The notes under the pieces are model-generated. The model was not told the origin of the DNA, made no database searches, and was given only the letters and a program-made list of their open reading frames with translations. 64,000 nt of DNA, from positions 19,927,025 through 19,991,024 of the forward strand of contig NC_060108.1 of NCBI RefSeq assembly GCF_021155765.1, read 5' to 3'. The number at the start of each line of letters is the position of its first letter. Position 1 is the stretch's first letter. The position numbers and the translations under genes were made by a program. This document shows positions 10,901 through 22,244 of this stretch, piece after piece. The DNA is from Diprion similis (lineage: Eukaryota; Arthropoda; Insecta; Hymenoptera; Diprionidae).

Positions 10901-13900
10901 TTTTTTCATACCCACATTAGACGATTGACCAATATATTTGTCAATTATAAATTGTTATTTATAACCGTAATAATCTCACCCATCTATAGATATATAGGTA
11001 TAACTGTTACTCAAGTCTATCCGTTGAACATAATATCTGTCGTAAATATATATTAAACATTATACGCATCAACAAAATAAATTTCCAAATTCTTTAGTTG
11101 TTCTAGAAATCAGGGGTGGATACCTTATACGCGTACCGTTAACCGTAAGACGCAGAACGGGAAACGGAAGACTGTTTACAGAGTACACAATACAGCGGAT
11201 TTCTGACAGCAGTTTTGGAAAAGGTGCAGATTTTAGAGGTCCTGAACTACTCGGCGCCGGCGCCTATTAGGTGCAGATACGTCTGGCTGTATACCTAATA
11301 GGTATGGCTGTGGCGATATATAATGGAACAAACCTGGCCCATGAGGGAGGGCATAGCCTGTATATATTAATGCGCTCTGCGATGGTGATGGTCGCGTATG
11401 GTTATTACATGTCATACACTTGCATGTACCTACGCATACTGTTAAAATAAATTGTACATAGCGTTTTATGGGGCTGTGCGAGGTATTCGGTATACCAAGA
11501 GTGGGATAGGTCAGGTGAAAGACGGCGAGAGAAATCCGAACCCGAAGAAGAAAGACGAAGTCTCGACATTTTCGGAACCGAACCGATTGGCCCGAGTGTT
11601 TGCATACCGTCCTTTGTCAACTGAGGATAGGACCGCTTCTAAAAGCTGTATTTAATATTTATTTGGTGTAAACAGTACTAATTGAACGCTAATGAATCTA
11701 TAACTACTCGCTCACTCTCTTCGTAGCACAGCTTCTACTAGATCCTGACTAGCTCTTCGTCGCTGTGTACCAACTTATCCGGGGACTGTAACTCCAGCCT
11801 CCTGCACCCTAACTCCTGCATGCATACCTAGGATATACCTACGCTCCCCCCTACCCAGAGCCCATTTCGACCCGAACCTCTAGGCTAGCCCAAAACCAAT
11901 CTATCCCAAGTCAACTCAAAGCTGCAGCGCGTAAACTGCTACTGTGCGCGTTTCTTTTTCCTTTTTCTCTTTCTTTTTCTATTTTATTGCTTTCTTGGTC
12001 CATTTGGTGTTTCGTATACAAATCTTGTACGTACATATTTAATACCGAAACACGCGAGATTTGCTGAACTGACGAACAACGTTGTTTATTTATTTAATGA
12101 TATTTTTGTTTTTCTCAAGAGTTCTGCAGGATGTGAGTTTAATTTAATTGTATGATAAACGTGGAACCGGAAACTCAACGCAATATTGTACATTTATTAA
12201 TATATTAAAACTTACAATACGATTGGATGAAAATCTGTGATGAACAAGGGTATCAGCTATGCATTAGTCACGTGATGGTGATATCGTATTGACAATTCTC
12301 AATTATCTTACGGCAGTGAGAATTTTTCGTGTAGCTTTGACAATTACTGATGTATGTCCATAATGATACGCGTATCGTATGTCTAGGTGTAACATAATAT
12401 TTCGCCCACAAGTATCTTGCGTTAAACAGCTGCTTATGCAGGACATGCAGGAGATGCATCTAATTATCACGCAATTACCGAGGCAGCTCGTAAGGTATTT
12501 ACATTAATTGTTTACCCACACTAATGATGTGGGTACACACGGTGTTAAATATAATATATACACACATATGTCTATATGTAGATATATATGTGCGAGATGC
12601 GCCCAAAGCTCGCAGCTAAAGCTTGACAAAAACAGAAAGAAGAAGAAAAAAAAACGGAAAACAAAAACAAACAGACAAACATGCGTATGCACGGTCGGAT
12701 CCAAAACTTTCGTAAGAATAAGTCGAGGAGGACACGCGGTATATTAGAAGGGGTGAGAAAGTCGGGAAGTAAAAAAATTATTTAACCTGCACTTCTTATT
12801 ATAAAAGCAAATCTTCCACAAGAGTCTAAAGTAACGTGGCTACTCAGAAAATAGTGATAATGGATACTCGACGTTAGTAACTGAACGAACGTAAATCAAA
12901 ATTGTATGCCTACGTAAATTTTAATCAACAGGGTATAGAGGGTATACTGTGAAGCGAAGTCAAAGGACGACATTATTTTTTAGATAGGGATCTGAGAATA
13001 ATTGGAGTGTCCATATAATCTGGGCGAGATCTATTAATCATTCGGTTACTTTGGGGATATATATGATGATATGATGTGATTTTTGAAAACAAGCAAATCC
13101 TGTATAGTTATTTAATGTTTTTAATTTATTTTTAATCCAGACGATGCAGTCATAGCGATACAAAGCTTTATTACAACTTACTTTAGTATACACTCTCCAC
13201 GTGTACGTATCATATAATTGCAAAGCTATTTAATATGTAACTCTCGTGCGCAAGTAAGGCGCGGATTCTTCAACCGACAGAAGTTGATTGTCTTGGTCTG
13301 TTGATAAATATACGAACGATACTGAACGCATATGAAAAACAAGAGTGAGGATTATACGGTATAATACTACTCAATTGTTCGACTCTATCGGTAAAATCCG
13401 TAAAGATATAGAGACAGTCTATGGTGAAATTAAATTAATTTTAATATTTATACATGCATCTACAATGCTGAGATGTATAATCCTTAAATATCATTTATTG
13501 ATCAATGAAAACGCTTACCTGCGTATAAATTATAATCATACAATTACACGTACCTATACGCGGAATTATAAGTGACCTGTAATGTTCTGTGCGAATAATT
13601 CATATTCACATCGTCATATTCAACTATTTGATCATCTTAGGCCTGATTTCTAATTTTGTCGTTTCTAACAATGATAGCATTTTATTCGTTGTAAAGCAGT
13701 ATGGACTAATTTTATCTCGCCTGTAGCAGGTCGATTCTTTTCTGATAATATATATCAGTAATGCGGTATAACGTATAACGTACAATTCGGTTTTTTCGTA
13801 TTTATTTTTTCTTTTTTTTTTTTTTGGATAATGAATTATTAAATTGTAACACTTTCCAGTCGAAAGTTTTTACATATGATTTGTGTAGAGAGTTGTTATA

Positions 13901-15300
13901 CTGAACGGATACATATATCTATATATTCCACGCATTATAGAGGTTCCAGCTTCTGTATATCGATATTGCTTTATGAAGCGTGCAGCCGTATAATCGATCG
14001 AACAAGTTAATTGAGAAAATTGCCGTTTGAAACCTTCGCCATTGTACGAGTAACTCGATTGCAACTTTTAGAAATCCACGTGTAGAAACATTAATCCGAA
14101 CACATGCTGCAATGTAATAAAAAATGAAAAAGAATCGAAGAAAACAATGAATTAAGATTAGATGATAATCCGTGTAATTGTACCGATGCCTGCGGGACTA
14201 AATTTTCGTTACACTAAAATTGTTTATCACGTTATATATGAGGACGCGGTTATGCTTGGACGTTGCCGTTCGTCGTTTCAAAGCGAATTAAATTATAACA
14301 CGAATAAAACAATGCCAATTTTCCACAATAATGTCTTAGGCTATATGTATAGAAGCATGACTCAGATTTATGGATAAACGTCACATGCGTGTATAATTCG
14401 GTTACGTTTGGTTATTTGCAATGTTAAATCAATGTTGTATAGGCTCACCATGCACCGTTGGATCCATCTTAAGGCTGAACACCTTACGGAGCCGACGGCT
14501 ACATACAACGGCGAAGCTTGAGCTTTATTCCTGGCGCTCTCCTTGCCGTATAACTTGTTGCTAGACGGTGTATAACCAGCTGGTACGTGTTGCATACAGC
14601 CGTAACGAGATGTCCGATAGACGATATAGCCAAGTTCCCGTTTTCTTAGTGAAACGTATATATCACAACAGCCGCATGTATTATCGTGTCTGTTACACAC
14701 AAGTAGGAAAGCGCGACGCGTATATTTATAAGGTGCGATAAGGCTTGCACCGGCCCGGCGAAGCACAGCGTCCTCTGCTCCTCGTATAATATTGTTTAAA
14801 ACAACACTTGGTCACTCGATTTCTCGACTTTTTGCATCTCACTGTACCGTACAATGAATATCTCCCATTCGCAAATGCATTACATGCACGGCATATAATT
14901 TGCTCTACTATCTCGTGTGTATTGCAGGTATGTTCAATTTTCATTCCATAATATCTGATTACATTTCACTTTCCGCCATCCGGTCAATTCATTCAAGTTC
15001 AAAAACACGAATGGCAAAAAAGGGAAAAGAACCGCGGCCGGGGTGGACGAACAAAAAAGCCAGAAACGATATAATGACCGTCAAACGAAACCGAATGAAG
15101 AGTAAAAGAGAAAAAAATGAAATAAATATGCAAAAAACAAAAAAAAAACAAAAACAAAGAAACCCAATAAAAACAGCAACCACAACGAGAGTAGAACATA
15201 CATATATATATACATATATATTTAAATGAAAAAAAAAAACAGATATTTTTACAATGAAATAAAAATAAAAAATAAAACAAAAACAAAACAACAAAACAAA
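7989..15300. other. Gene-free AT-rich stretch
   Basis: Apart from the paired NRF-1-type sites at 8557-8637, I see no protein-coding gene. Short open frames are isolated and show no family signature. An inverted repeat with 10-base arms lies at 11263-11272 and 11293-11302, next to a GGCGCCGGCGCC palindrome (about 11253-11264). The A-rich block at about 15000-15300 encodes only lysine-rich low-complexity peptide and looks non-coding. Confidence 0.5.
8557..8637. promoter_or_regulatory. Pair of NRF-1/Ewg-type palindromic sites
   Basis: TGCGCATGCG at 8557-8566 and GCGCATGCGC at 8628-8637 match the core of the NRF-1 consensus, which is bound in flies by Erect wing. They lie 60 to 70 bases apart. 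The motif is known from NRF-1 biology; binding here is inferred from sequence alone and no gene start is visible alongside. Confidence 0.35.
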
Positions 15301-15389
15301 TGGACACGGTCACTGGCGCACGGCTTGCCCTTCGCTGCCACACTGACTGAGACGACAGATTTACCAGAGCAGAAATAAGCGATCTTGTA

Positions 15390-15720
15390 ACTATACAGTC
15401 CGTGTCCGTCTCTTGGCCGGTTGTACTACTCGCAGCGAGTCGTCGTTCGCGATTGTGTTAGTTAGTGGCCGGTGAGCTTTCGCGCCTCGGTGTAAGTGCG
15501 CGGTTTCGGTTCTGCGCATGCGCCCGCGCGAACCCGCCTATAACGTGGTCCGCCCCGATGGGCGGAGTCCGGCCGCCATGGACCATTGGCGAGGGCACAG
15601 ACCGTGAGGAAACGCCTCTTTTTCGCTCGCGCACTCACCACACTCTCGGCGATCTCTTTCCGCCCGGGGTTTCCTGGCTTCCGAAGCTAACCACGCATCA
15701 CGGTTAACACCGACTTGTCC
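15390..15720. promoter_or_regulatory. CpG-rich promoter-like patch
   Basis: This GC- and CpG-rich block in otherwise AT-rich DNA holds an 11-base NRF-1-type site, TGCGCATGCGC (15513-15523). It also has a GCCGCCATGG element resembling a YY1/Pho site (about 15572-15581). Good splice donors face both ways: GTGAGC on the plus strand near 15474, and GTGAGT on the minus strand near 15635-15645. That is what a bidirectional promoter with 5' leader exons would look like. Which genes it would serve is unknown; the paired-box gene on the minus strand and a distant plus-strand gene are possibilities. Confidence 0.4.
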
Positions 15721-15756
15721 TATATGCACACGTGCAGCACGCCCAAGCGATGCGTG

Positions 15757-15784
15757 CAACCACCACCACCACCACCACCACCAC
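15757..15784. repeat. (CCA)n trinucleotide repeat
   Basis: About eight copies of the CCA triplet lie just right of the CpG-rich patch. I found no open frame that would make it a credible coding repeat: the flanking frames contain stops and lack a start. Confidence 0.8.
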
Positions 15785-15899
15785 TTCTTCTTTCAGACTG
15801 CTCTCTATATACGAAGTGGTGGTATAACGACCATGTAGGCATGCCTTTGCCGCTTCAGGGGGTGTTTAACACGGTATGCAGATACAGGCATGGCTAATG

Positions 15900-18800
15900 G
15901 CTGTGCTACCTTCTTTCCATTGTTTTCAGGCACGCCTCGTCGCCGATCTAATCGTCACTGGCTACTTGTTGCTGGTTTTTAACTAAAAACTACGGATATT
16001 GTCTAGGGATAAGCCTTATGAAACTACGATAGTAGGTATGTTGAAAATAATTTATTATTATTAATTGGATTGTATTATTCGCGGTGTCTGCATTTCTGAT
16101 GTCACTATACCTGTTTATTAATATTCTGTTCTCATTATTTTTATCATATTCTCTTGGATTCTATACACCATTCACTATATTTGCGCTTGATTTTGGCGTA
16201 GGTATTGAAATTTACTTTTGGTATTTATATGTGATTTATTGATTGAAAATTACTTTGAAATATTTTAGAACGTGCGCTTACGCATAAATGAACACAAATG
16301 GACTGGAAATATTTAAGCTAATTCCCTCTAGTTATAAATAATTTATATAATATGCACTTTAGAAGATCAATCAAGATCAAGGTTTTTTCAAACCTTCTGA
16401 TAAAACGGGTTGAATCTCAATACTTTTTCGATCTTATAATTAGAATAAAATGAATTTATGCACGCTTCGCGATTCTCAACATTATCCTACGATTAGTCTG
16501 TACATCCTGTGCAATATTATCCCACGCAGATCGTACAATAAACATAATTTCTCGTAGCCACTATTATTTGATCGCAGTATATGGCTGCAGTCACACTGCG
16601 AATTGCGTACCTACTTGATAATATTAATTGCATATATAGACGACAGAGTGCTTTTTGGTTGATTCATAGTCATCGTGTAGGTACATAATAGATGCGTTAT
16701 ACGACAATAAGTGGGCTTATAGCAGCACTGTTGGAGAAGAATGAATTGAAATGAACGAATGATACGGAGTAAGTATACGGGATATTGGGTATGAAACGAG
16801 CAAAGGCCGTTTCACCTCGCGGAGCAGAGAATTATCTGGCTGGAAGCCCAGATTCTAAATTTATGCGTGTTTTCATCTGGCTAGTAGGTACTACTAGTCT
16901 ATGCCTGTAACTCGTGCAGTCTTTTCGTTCTTCGTTGCTTGCACATATATTTTTCGAACACTTACGTACGTGTACCTACGTGCAAGGAAAGGAGAAACGG
17001 TCTTGTGTGCAGCGGACGTTTCGCCGAGTCAGCCGTATTTAACGCGCCATGTCACTTGTTAGGTATAATACGCGTCGCGTTTACCGACCCCATCGAACTT
17101 TTTGCAATAGTCAAGCCGCTTCTACCTATACATTGATATACAATTTAGATCTGATCGCGGACCGTCTCTGCGGCGGTAAAGCGAGATGAAACTATTTTTT
17201 TTTTATTTATTTATTTTTTTGTTTTATATAATTATGTACTAAATATATGCTCATATGCTTCGCGAGAATCGGGGACAGCGGCGGCATATCTAAAATCTTC
17301 AAACGGTTGGGCAGCCGGACGTAATTTATAGGCAGCGCTATAATTACCGTAACTTAACGATCACTCCGGCCAGTATGATGGAATTGAAAATTAAAGAATC
17401 AAGCGATGGTCAAGTTTCGATTTACCTATAATATGCGCGTGCAAGTTTAAAAATAAGATCAAACCAGAGGATGAAATGTAAAAGATATGTGGGTGGTTCT
17501 CTTTGTCGAGGAGAATCGGGGGAATCCCCGTATATACGTGCTGCATATCATTAACGGGGTGACAGTTGATACGAAGCATGGCACATGCGTAAACTGAAAT
17601 GCACACAGGCAAACCTTATATACACATGCATACGCTTATTCTATGTATATATGTAGACCTAAAGTCGCAATATATGCACTAAAAGTATATACCTATATAC
17701 GCGGCGAGATTTTTTTCATTTTTTGGATTGCCTCGAGGGCGTGCAGCTTCGTTTAGCAGGTAATATAACGCGTCGGATATGCATATAGCTTTTATTTATA
17801 GCTTCACACATACCTATGTGTATACCTAGCTTTAAGTTTTAAATACGTAAATAATACCCCCAACCCCCGTACATATGCGTATAATATATTATAATACTTG
17901 AACCACTGCGAGAAATCCGTGAAAATATAATAATCAAATTTGCACCTACCTATCAATTGAAAGTTAGGTACCTACTATTTTTAGTTAGTTTGATTCTGAG
18001 TTTTTTTTGTTTTTGTTTTGCTAATGAAATAATCAGCACAACGCAAATCGATGCGTGGTGTAGTTGGTCAACTTATTTGCATATCTAACTTGATACCTGC
18101 ATTCTCATGGCGTTCGTTAATATACAATTCAATATTGTATCAAGGAATATAAAATTTAATTGGCTCAGAGGAAAAAATATCATTTCATGTGAGCTGCTCT
18201 GGGATATTAGAAGTTGATTAAATCAAGTAAATGTAGTGATTCGATTGAATAGAGCTTGTGGTTGAATTACATGTGAATGAATGGATCATTTGTTACACTC
18301 GTGAATTCTTCCATCTAAACTCCTGCTTTCTGGGGAAGGTGGTGTATTCGAGGTATATTGAAAGCAAAAGTGGAACTCCGCGAATGCGCGTCACTGTATC
18401 GTTCGCGCTCTCTTCGTCTGTCTACACTGCGATCTTTATATCCCTGCAGCGACGTATTAGCATCGAAGTAACTAACTAACCACATAACTCGGGGTACGCA
18501 CGTACCTAAGTAAGCTGGCATATGCCTGAGTAAATGCAAGATACTCTTATGACTCGCATAGCGTAGCGGCTTAATGGCTCGCGACCAAGTTTCAGGAGCG
18601 TAGGCTACGAGTGTACCTACTTGCCCGACACAACTCACGATCATTCTACACGTACGTTATATTTTATACCTATATACGCACACCCTCGATTGAATGGCCA
18701 AAAATACTCGGAATTCAACCCAGCCGCGCTGCGGGTAGCGAAAAACAAAAATTAGTTTTCATATTTAATATAAAAACTGTCTTCTGTACGATGAAGAAGA

Positions 18801-20380
18801 CCTTCGACCCAGCGACGGTTACTCTTTCATGAAACGAATTTCAAATATGCTCGATTTTATCTATATATATATATATATTAGGGTGGTCATTAAAAGTTTT
18901 TTTTTTTTGGAATTTCCATGTTGGATGTTCGTGGATCAGCCTTAAATATAAAAAAAGCAAATCTTTATTTTTTTCGGATTCTTACTTCGAGCCCAGAGTC
19001 TCTCTGTTTGCCTTTTTCTCTATCCTTAATTCTTGAGCACTAGAATGGAATTCCTCACACATCTTCTTCATATATATATATGTATATATATAAATTTACA
19101 GAAAAAAATGCATGAATGGCGGAAGAGTTACAAGGTTCAAAAACTATGTTCGGGTTGAATTGAAAAAGTCGATTTGGCCGATGAGCAATTGCTGTTTTCC
19201 TTTTATGTTCATTCAAGTACCCATATTTGTGTTGGGAATCACTTAAGTAGAGATATGAGATTACTATTTAGTAGCGACATCACACGGTGAATTCAAAATA
19301 AATTCAGCTAATGAATGACCATGGAGAAATATGCAAATATGCTGTTCTATGTACCAAGTGAGCGTTACCATTGGTGACGGTCTGGTAGAATGGAGTTAGA
19401 CAACAAGTAGGTAAAGTAGTTTTCTGCAGCGTTGTTACCGCGACTGCGTCAGGCAGTATTTCTTAAATAATCCATAACATGCGGGAAAATTATGAATGTA
19501 ACAAATTACGAATGGAATGATAACAACAGGGTAGATTTTGATTTCTGATATAATCGGGTAATTGAAATTGCAACATCCGTTCATTTGAGATACTGTAATT
19601 ATTAGTCGTATAAACTTACAGGCTATCGACAGTGAGTCGAATATACAGGTCGTATAAACCGCCTAAACGGATTTCGGGATATACTCAATTGATAGCTGTA
19701 AAATAGATGATATCTTATCCATTTAAATGATTCCAATGCAATGGAAACGTAGAATCGTTACGTTCCCTGACGAGAAATAACACACTGAGGACAACAGTTC
19801 AAGGGGTCAACACGAAATAGTTAGTTTTGTGGCAAGTGCGCATAAAATAGGGCTTTCCTGACGAGTAGAAAGTATCGAGTCAATAAGTCCCCATATGTAC
19901 ACATGCTACAAACTCTATTTTCTACGCTATCTTTTGTCAAAACCTAGAATATTGTGTAGTTTTTATAATTACTAGTGCGTAGAAATAGACTTTTGAGCAC
20001 TAGTGCTAAAAAAAAAATTACAAGATGGTCGAGTTGTTGACGGAAGTAGCGCAGAAAACATGAATTCTCATCGGTTTGTGGTAACCTTGGAATTCATAGT
20101 TAGAACAATATAGCTAGTTATTGAATTTCAGAACGAACTTCAAGTCGTTAATTGACAAATCAAGGCTAAAATGTATAGATAAGTTGCCTCGGTACCGAAA
20201 AATTTTACTTGTGAAAGATTCTTACTTATGTAATATAACCATTGATTATGGACATGATTTTATTCCAATCGCGCTGATTCTGATTCGTGTCGCGAAGGTA
20301 ATTGAAAACAATCTTTTTTTGTACCATTCAGGCACCGGCACCACGTACAATATCCATATATATACATGCGAGTAAGCGAG
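15900..20380. other. Gene-free stretch downstream of pinin
   Basis: No gene was recognised. The sequence is AT-rich with TA and T runs (for example about 18860-18910) and scattered TACCTA/TAGGTA words. Pinin ends to the right on the minus strand, so the rightmost part may include its longer 3' end. Confidence 0.5.
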
Positions 20381-20390
20381 TTTATTTATT
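20381..20390 (-). terminator. Overlapping poly(A) signals of pinin
   Basis: Read on the minus strand, AATAAATAAA begins one base after the pinin stop codon and gives two overlapping AATAAA hexamers. Use of these would leave a 3' untranslated region of only a few tens of bases. A further AATAAA lies at 20263-20258 on the same strand. Confidence 0.5.
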
Positions 20391-20391
20391 G

Positions 20392-22244
20392 CTAGCCATT
20401 ATTGGCATCCTCCGGCATTTCTTGCATTTCCTGCGTTTCTTGCACCTCTTCTACTTCTACTGTAGCTGAATCTATTGGGAGCGAAATTAGTTCCTTTGAT
20501 TCGCACGTGGGAGAACTTGAAGATTGTACCTCTTCCTTTTCGATTTTTTCGACTTCATGATTTGGATCTCGATTCTCTTCGCCTTCTTCCATAGGTGTTG
20601 GAGGTTCTTCTTGCACGGCCGAAACTATGTTTGATTCATTGGAAAGGTGTTTTCCTAGTCCTGCTTGAAATTCTATTTGCTCTAGCTCTTCCATCAGAAC
20701 TTTTTCCCTCGTTTCTATCTCATCTGCAATAGTTAAGATAGCCAGTCTTAGCACAAGATTTTATGTAACTTAGTGAAGAATTATGAAATTACCCATTCAG
20801 GGTATTCCTGCATGAGTGAAGAAAATTTCTTACCATTGAGCTCCTTCGCGGAGAGAGCTAAAAGCGAATCTGTGCGCGGATGTTTTCGTTTTGGTAAATA
20901 ATAGATAGACGGTTGAGTACGCGTGCGGATAAATGATGTAAGCGGTAATTGAGAAGCGCGCCACTCCTGAAACTGTCGGCTGCGCACCAGTTTAGCTTCT
21001 AAACTACGAACTTCAGCCTGTTGACGTTTCCGAGACTGAAATAGCTGTTGTCTTTCTCGCCTCAGCTCCTCCTTCTCCCGTCTGCCAGCCTCCTCTACTC
21101 GAGCCTCGACTTCTGCTTTCTTATCCTCCTGAAACGAAACGACTGAGTGACATCCTTGCAAGTAATGAAATCGCCGTTTAAATATTAAATATTTCCTTTA
21201 CCGGAATGTATGAATAATAATTCGTAATAGTACCTTGGCTTTAAGTTTAGTTTCTTCTTGACGAAACTTTTGTAAAGTACCGAGGAGGGCTCCAAACATT
21301 CGTTTGTTTCGCTGACGACTTCGTTCATCCACTCTTTCTCGCCTGATAACCTCTTGGCGCGAAGGTATTTCTCTGGGTGTTGCTATCACTCTTGAGGAGA
21401 CAGCTGGCTAAATATCGACATATAAATTTGTTACAATTAAAATATTTGATAGAGATTTAATTAACTTTGCACTTAGAACAGTCATGTGTGTGAAAATGAT
21501 TATACATTATTAGTATTACATGCGTTTAGTCAAAATTTTAGCAAAAACAGTTTGCAAAGCTTCAGGCTCTGGAAGATGATCATTTTTAAATTATATGGCA
21601 ATAAAATTTGTCTTTTTTTCAGTCAAGTCACGTAATCGATTCGAACATGTCACAAGTTCAAATAAGGTAATTGTTAATTACCTTGGCAGTGTTGTCATCT
21701 TCATCGGCGCTATCATCTGCATTTGAGGGTATGCGAGCACTGAGCCGACTAAAAACTGTCTTTGGTTCTCCAGGAGGGGCGACCCATCGCCTTTTAAAAA
21801 CTGTTAAATTATTTGGAAGGACTGCAAAATCAGCAACCTGTCGTCTGCGATGATCTTCTTGTACAGGGCGTTTCTGGGCAATCCTGATTAAAAATTTTAA
21901 CTCAAATAAAGGCAAGTAGTATGAAGTTTATGTAAATGTAGGACGCTAAAAAATGGTCGGAATAACCTAAAGCGGCAAGTCGTTCTGCGTACAATCGATC
22001 GGATCAACTACCGTTTGCCGTTAGTTTTTATTCTTTAGCAGGTAAGATTAGGGAGTATTCGATCAACATTTATCTCGGGGGCGTACCTTGCTGCTGGTTG
22101 GAGAGGATTTTCGCCATCGGGAGGATCCCGTCCGAGAATCTTTTGAATACTTCGATCGAGACCTCGGAGGTTATCGCGCGCTGCTTCAAGCTGCGCTTCT
22201 AGCTTTTCGGCGCCCCACGACTCCCGAGTTTCCAATTTCCTCAT
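20392..22244 (-). CDS. Pnn: Pinin (splicing / exon-junction-associated protein)
   Basis: Pinin is a nuclear-speckle protein that joins the exon junction complex and ASAP/PSAP-type assemblies in splicing and mRNA export. Five coding exons: 22244-22087, 21883-21682, 21407-21234, 21128-20834 and 20723-20392, with all phases in agreement; they give 386 residues. The N-terminal region has the pinin signature LDRSIQKILGRDP. The middle carries RQRNKRMFGALLGTLQKF, the strongest family match. Next comes a charged coiled coil (REKEELRRERQQL region), then the conserved FIRTRTQPSIYYLP block. The tail is Glu-rich and acidic. Vertebrate pinin is about twice as long and ends in an Arg/Ser-rich tail, which is absent here. 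The start chosen is the ATG at 22244. An in-frame stop lies upstream, with a CAG that could be an acceptor between them, so a leader exon ending at about 22669 (GTAAGT donor) is likely and the N-terminus could differ slightly. Confidence 0.93.

Noticed and set aside
14900-15229. Lysine-rich plus-strand open frame
   Set aside because: It lies in A-rich low-complexity DNA and has no domain; the frame is open because stops with T are rare there.
15538-15759. Minus-strand frame in the CpG patch as paired-box exon 1
   Set aside because: The splice phase fits, but the frame has no ATG and meets an in-frame stop just upstream.
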